A stretch of 64,000 bases of DNA, taken from Gonium pectorale (lineage: Eukaryota > Chlorophyta > Chlorophyceae > Chlamydomonadales > Volvocaceae). This document shows, one piece after another, positions 58,777-64,000 of this stretch. Location of the stretch: assembly GCA_001584585.1 (NCBI GenBank), contig LSYV01000065.1, positions 37,643 to 101,642 of the forward strand, in the 5' to 3' direction. The notes under the pieces are model-generated. The model saw only the letters and a list, made by a program, of their open reading frames with translations. It was not told where the DNA came from and made no database searches. How positions within the stretch are numbered: position 1 is the first letter of the stretch; each line of letters opens with the position of its first letter. The position numbers and the translations under genes were made by a program.

Positions 58777-61700
58777 TCAGTCTCCCATCAACCACCTCAG
58801 CCCCGGGTCCCGCCGCACCGCGGCGCTCGCGCCCACTGCCCGCTGCCGCAGCGCCGCCTGGCTCCCGCGCAGCCACCGCACGGAGCGCGCGCCCGGCCCC
58901 CCCTCTGAGCCTACGCCCTCGGGCCACGCCACGAGCAGCACCTGCTGGGCCCACGTCAGCGTCTCCGCGGAAGGCACGAGAAGGTCAGTGGGCGGCGGCG
59001 GTGGACGCCGTGGCGCCGCAAGTGGCGTTGGCGTCGGCACTGCCGGCGGTGTTGACTCTGCTACAAGCGCGACGGCTGCCGGCCGCGGGACGGGCTGCGA
59101 CGCCGGCGCCGGCTGCGGCAGCAGTGCCCCGTCTCCGGCTCGCGCCACTGCGCCATCGTCGGTCAGGTGCACCGATGCCGCAGCTGCTGAGGCCGGCGTC
59201 TCCATCCCGCAGGCACGGGCAGGTCCTCCTTGCCGTGCCGCCTCCGAGCCACCGAGCCCGCTCCGCTCCGCCGAACCGTCGAGCCCGGGAGGCGCGCTCG
59301 TGGCTCCCGGCTTGGCGACTATGCTGCTGCTTTCCGCCAGCCCGCCCGAAGGCAGCAGGGCAGACGAGGGCCGTGAGGGCCGCAGGAGCCCTTGCTCCGG
59401 CGGCCCATTGCTCTGCGGCCCTGCACCAGTGGACGGCTGAGGGTCTACCGGTGTTGGCGCCAGCACCGGAACGCACGACGACGGGGATTCCAATACGCGC
59501 TCGCCAAGAGCAGTTGGTGGCGCCGCCGGCGATGCGTCCGATGGGAGCGCGTTGGGCATCGAGGTATCCGGGGGCAGGGAGCGAGGCGCCTCCGCCAGAT
59601 GCTGAGGGTCGGCGGGGCACGCCGGGGCAAGGGCCGCCGTCCCTTCGGCAGGCAGCCCTTCACCTGCACTGCCCAGACCGGCGACACCGGGCACCGAGGG
59701 CGCCCCCGCACCACTCACCGGCGGGCCCAGCGCACCGTCCGCGGTGGAGCTTTGCTCGATCGCCACCGCGTCTGGCGCCGCCCCGGCAAGTGTGCCAGAG
59801 CCCAAGGCCGCAGATGCCGCAGGGAGCAACGACCCTGCTGGCCCCGCCGCTGGATCCGAGTCTTCCGGCTGGTGGGCGGCGGGACCGGGCGCGGGGGGCT
59901 CCAGCCCCGCAGCGACGCGTGCCTGGGGGAATGCCGCCCCGCCGCCCGCGGCTTGGGGCGGCGGTCGCTCATCCCCGGCCATGGGGCCGTCCATAGGCGC
60001 TGTGTGAAGCGAGTACGGTGGCGGCGCTGCCGGCGACGGCGGGGCGGTTCCCTGGCACGGCGCCGCCGGACCCTCGGCAGCGGCCGCAGCACCCGCACGG
60101 CCCACGGAGCTCGCAGCATCCACGACACGGGCTGTCGACGTGGCGGGGCCGCCTTCAGGTGCTGCTGCATCCACCGCCGGCGCCACCGCCGGCGCCGCGG
60201 CACCTTGCCAGTCGTACCGTACGAGCAGCGCCGCCGTCAGCCACTCCATGAGGCCCATGTACGGCACGGTCGCCGCCTTGTCGCCGCGGCCGCCGCCTGC
60301 GCCGCCGCCGGCCGGACCCGCCCCGTCCGCCGGGCGGGTGACAAAGGCCGGCGCCGCTGCTCGCGCGTCCCGGTTGTTGGGCCCTTGCGACAGAGTCCGG
60401 CGGTGGCTCTCTGTTGAGACCTGCGGTCACGGCGTCAGGGGGTGAGGTGAAGGAACGAAAGGAAAGGGTGACCACAACGGGAAAGAAATGATATTTTGCG
60501 CTGGGGCAGGCGCAGGGAGCTGCGGGACCAGCGTGCGCTGAGCAGCAGAGCGGAGGAACAACGATCACGACTATCGATTACCGCAGGCACACCGCATGGC
60601 GGCGGGGGTGGGGGAGGAAGGCGCCACCCATACCAACCCCGCAGCGAAGTTGATCCGACAAGGTCCCGCGCCTCGCCCACGCCTAGCCCCCAGACGCCTC
60701 ATGATGCATGCCCGGGCCCACACGCCCACATCGCCGCTGCCGACCTGCTCCGCCAGTTCGCGGCTTAGGCGCGGCGCCAGCGCGTCCGCCAGCGCGTGCA
60801 GGTAGCGCACGTCGGTGGCGGCGTACTCGCACAGCTCGGGCGTCAGCGGCCGCGCAGCCCAGATCTGCGGCCGCAGCGTTGGGGCAAAGCGCCGAGGAGT
60901 GGGTGAGCGATTGGGGCGCGGTACCGGGCAAAGCCCCACCTCTGCGGCCGATCGGGGTGGATTGCGAGCTGGTTTGGGTGCGGCAGCGGGATGGCAGTGA
61001 AGAGAACAGAGGGATAGGCCTGGGCCGGGCCGGGCCGGGCTGGGTTGGAGGCCGGGCTCGACAGGGCGGGAGGCCGCGCTCCCTCGTCGCGCGAGCTGAC
61101 ATTCGAGAAGCGCAACGCCACCGCCACCTCGTGCAACGGCAGCCCCCCGTACCAGACCGCGCTCGGCAGCCCTCCACGCCGCGGCGTCCGCACATCCTCG
61201 CAGCACGGCTCCCGACCCTGATGCCTTGAACAAACGGACTCAGAGAAAGGTCCGCGAGCGTGTGCCACGTGATCGTTCCTTTCGGCACCCAACAAATGCC
61301 CGTCTCGCCGCCACGCCGGAGGTCGACGCAAGCCGCCCGCACACCTGAGTTTTGCCGCTGTCGTGGTAGCGCTTGGCCGTGGACACCGCCGCCGCCAGGT
61401 CCTCCTTCATCCGGCCCCGCGGCGGCGCCGAGCCCGCCGCCGCGCCGCCCCAGGCGTCGGCTGCCAGCGCCCGCGACAGCGCCGCCACCAGGCCCTGCAC
61501 CCAGGAGCCCGCGCGCCTGCCTTCCTCCGCCTGCCGCGCCGCCACATCCGCCAGCTGCAGGTCCCACACGCCGCGCAGGCGCAGCCCGAACTGGGAGACG
61601 AGCGCGGCGGCGTCGCTGCGCGCGTCGTACAGGTACTTGGTGACTGCCTGGCGGAGGCCGCGAGGCAGGCCCATATAACAAGGTGCCAGGGCGGGGCGGG

Positions 61701-63331
61701 GCAGGGTGGAGAGGAGCAACGAGCAAGGAGAGAGGAGAGAGATGGGACAGGGATCAGGGAGCAGTGGGGTGTCGCGCGCGACGAGAGAACGGCACGAGGT
61801 GGGCTTTGACCGAGCAGTGTTCTTTGTCTGCTGCCCCACCGGCCAACCCGGCGCCGACCCGCGGGGCCCCTCTTCTCCCTTCACCGCAGCGGCAGGGGCT
61901 GGCACCGGCAGCCATGCGTCAAGCCAGAGTCCTCCGCAACGCCAACCTCCCCCAACTTATGACGGCAACCCTCCGGCACGCACCGGGTCTTCCAACAGCG
62001 ACTGAAGACTGGTGGCTCCGTCCCGGGCGGCCCGCGTCGAGAAGGCCCGCGGGCCCAGCGCCTCCACGTCCACCAGCCAGATGGACAGCCCGCGGCCGCT
62101 GCGGCCGCCACCTACGCGCGCCGACAGCTGCAGAGGAGGAGGAGGAGGTGGTGGTGGCGGGGGACGAGGAGGAGGGCCGGGTCAGCATCCGTGTTCGTGC
62201 AGGGGGACGAATGCGCAATCGGGGGTCAGAAGAGGGAAGAGAGGAAGCGGGGTGTGGGTCGCAAAGGCTTCGGGCCAATCATACAGCCATCGGGGCAAAC
62301 AGCAGCGGTCAGCGGGCGGGGGGTTGGGGGTTGGGGCTGCTCATCAATTTCGTGTATCGGTATGACGCCCTGCTCTTGCCTAGGCTGATGGCGCCGCCCC
62401 GCGCGAACTCCCGCACGGCACCCAGCCACACCTGCAGCGAGCGTGGCCGTCCGGCCCCGCGCCCGCCCTTGCAATCGCCTTTGCGCCCCACCCGTCACAC
62501 GCCACCTCTCAAGTCCCAACACGTCGCAGCAGGCTCCATTACACCCCGTCGCACCTGCAGCAGGCACAGCCGCCCACCCGGCCGACCCAGATCCACGCCC
62601 TCGCAGTCCACCGCCAGCGGTCCCAGCCCCGGACCACCGCCGGACCGGCTCCGGGCCGCGCCCGCTGGCGCCTCGGCAGCGCCACCCGCCGCAGCTGCCA
62701 CCGCCGCCGTCCCCTGCCAGGGCCCGGGCCCTGCCGCTGTTGCCGTCGCCGCCCTGGCAAATGCAAGGACGTCAAGCATGGCTTGCAGCTCCGCCGGGGT
62801 GGACACGAGCGTGTAGCCACCGGCGCTGTGGTCCGGCGGAGGCAGCGGAGGGGGCATCGGCGGCGAGGGTGAAGGCACGGGAGGGGCTGAGGCCCGGAGC
62901 TGCGCGCCGCCGTCCCTCGTGGTGGCTCTGCCGCCGCCGCCGCCACTGCCGCGGGAAGCTGTGGGTCCGCGCGTGCTGCCGGCCTGGCCGTTGGGAGGCG
63001 GCCGCTGGGGTTTGGGGCGCCGGGCGTCGCCGCTGCTGGAGCTCGGCCCTTGATCACCACCAGGGCGGCGGGCCCGGGTAGGGCGCGCAGAATCACCTTC
63101 ACCCCCGCCTCCGCCGTCACCGCCGATGCTCCTGCGAGTCCCGCCGGCGTCGTCCCGAGCTGCGCTGGCCGGCTGCAGGCCAACAGTTGGCTCCGAGAGT
63201 CGAGGCCGATGCTCACCGCCGCGGGCTGCGCCCGAGAGGCTGCTGCTTCCGCCTGGGCGGCTCTCCGTACGCGCGACCACAGACACCCCCGGGCCTCCAG
63301 CCGCGTCCGTCAGCGCTGAGCCGCGCGCCAT
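58777..63331 (-). CDS. DEDDy 3'-5' exonuclease domain protein
   Basis: DEDDy exonucleases remove nucleotides from RNA or DNA 3' ends using two metal ions. Five minus-strand exons, all joining in phase 0, give 995 residues: 63331-62555, 62127-61984, 61647-61345, 60864-60745 and 60420-58777. Exo I is LAVDCEGVDLG (D-x-E), followed across the intron by RLCLLQ and LSAR...IWLVDVEALG. Exo II is KYLYDARSDAAAL with the conserved Asp, then GLRLRGVWDLQLAD. Exo III is YAATDVRYLHAL (Y-x3-D), preceded by IWAARPLTPELCE. The N-terminal 180 residues are Gly/Pro/Arg-rich. The last exon encodes about 547 residues, mostly Ala/Pro-rich, with two more conserved-looking ends (YMGLMEWLTAALLVRYDW and a C-terminal Trp-rich stretch). 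Within the family it resembles EXD1/EXD2-type proteins, but I cannot say whether the substrate is RNA or DNA. Confidence 0.85.
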
Positions 63332-64000
63332 GGCGTGTGGCTGTACATATGCGTTGCGCTGCAATTGCGTGGTGCGCGCCGAGCGCATCCCCGCTGGCGT
63401 AAAGCTGCTTTGCCCGATGCCGGCGCGGCGTGGCGCAGAGGCGCAATTGTGTTCCATATCGGTCAATTCGCTAGCGCAACAAGTAGGTTAAGTGCTAGGT
63501 GCATACAGCATGGCCAGACAACCCAGACATGGTCGCTGGGTCTGCATGGAGGTGGGGCTCAATTTGGTACCCTTTACGAATAATTCTGGTATCAGAAGCT
63601 TTGCGGCTATGCCACATGCAGGGATGCAGCACGGGTACGGGTTGCCGTGCCCGGAGCGACAGGTGGGGAAGCACCGAGTGCTCCTGAAATCGCATTCAGG
63701 AGCACATCAACACATAACTGCACTGGCTAAAGCGTTTCAGACACTTCAGACGTTTCATGCAGTTTGTTCCGGCGTCTTTCGGGTATCTATGACGGCGATG
63801 CTGCCGACAGGCCACCCCGGACCGGGGTTGGGCCGCCTTGCAAGGGGCTTGTCCCCCCTAGACGCGGGGCGGTGCCCCGTTCGCACGGTGGGCCACCTGA
63901 GTCGCTTGGGCCGGGTCCCGAGGCTCGGGCATGCCGCCTCCGACATGACAGCTGAGCCGACATGGGCCTCGTCAGGCTGGCGATCCGCTCGCACTAGGGC
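63332..64000. other. upstream region of the exonuclease gene, with a hairpin
   Basis: This should contain the exonuclease promoter. No other gene is recognised. An 11-bp perfect hairpin lies at 63678-63705. The last 200 bp are GC-rich with an open minus-strand frame lacking any motif. Confidence 0.35.
63678..63705. other. perfect 11-bp hairpin
   Basis: GTGCTCCTGAA (63678-63688) and TTCAGGAGCAC (63695-63705) are exact inverted repeats around a 6-base loop. Its role is unknown; it does not match the histone mRNA 3' hairpin as I know it. Confidence 0.6.

Noticed and set aside
60865..61344. Protein-like frame with YGGLPLHEVAVALRFSNV between exonuclease exons
   Set aside because: The exonuclease motifs join directly from 61345 to 60864 in phase 0, as expected for the family, so this segment is most simply intronic.

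Overview
The window is nuclear DNA from a green alga, most likely a volvocine relative of Chlamydomonas, Gonium or Volvox. The evidence is very high GC, genes broken into many short exons with GT/AG introns, extensin-like (SPPPP) proline linkers in wall proteins, a pherophorin, a short block of the Chlamydomonas-type telomere repeat CCCTAAAA, and the algal polyadenylation signal TGTAA. Two assembly gaps (14252-14962 and 41629-42263) sit in or beside repeats. No organelle gene, prokaryotic operon, CRISPR array or tRNA was recognised.

Layout. 1-1707: a LINE remnant, then no clear gene. 1708-15584 (+): three glycosyl hydrolase family 81 (endo-1,3-beta-glucanase) modules in tandem, 17 exons in all. 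Splice phases suggest one giant transcript rather than three genes. Module 1 looks catalytically dead, module 2 carries a 2-nt frameshift, and module 3 ends in a proline-rich tail made of 75-bp repeats. 15585-20925: repeats, including a second LINE remnant and a copy of a foldback element. 21095-22129 (-): a gene with a ubiquitin-like fold. 23085-25065 (-): pieces of a multi-pass membrane protein. 26262-26820 (+): a partial copy of part of the next gene. 27785-35705 (+): a roughly 1,500-residue surface protein with beta-helix-like repeats, proline-rich linkers and one C-terminal membrane span. 35706-39779: no confident gene. 39780-43396 (-): a complete three-exon pherophorin model. 43990-44790: a large palindromic foldback element and a relative. 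46075-48320 (+): a NAT8-like membrane GNAT acetyltransferase. 49943-56818 (+): a secreted protein with six PAN/Apple domains; its 15 exons close perfectly in phase. 58400-58430: interstitial telomere repeat. 58777-63331 (-): a DEDDy 3'-5' exonuclease of 995 residues with a long low-complexity C-terminal half.

Taken together, four of the large genes (GH81 array, beta-helix membrane protein, pherophorin, PAN protein) encode extracellular or cell-surface products, so the region is rich in wall and extracellular-matrix functions. Exon coordinates come from hand-matching splice sites, reading phase and protein family similarity. No database search was possible.
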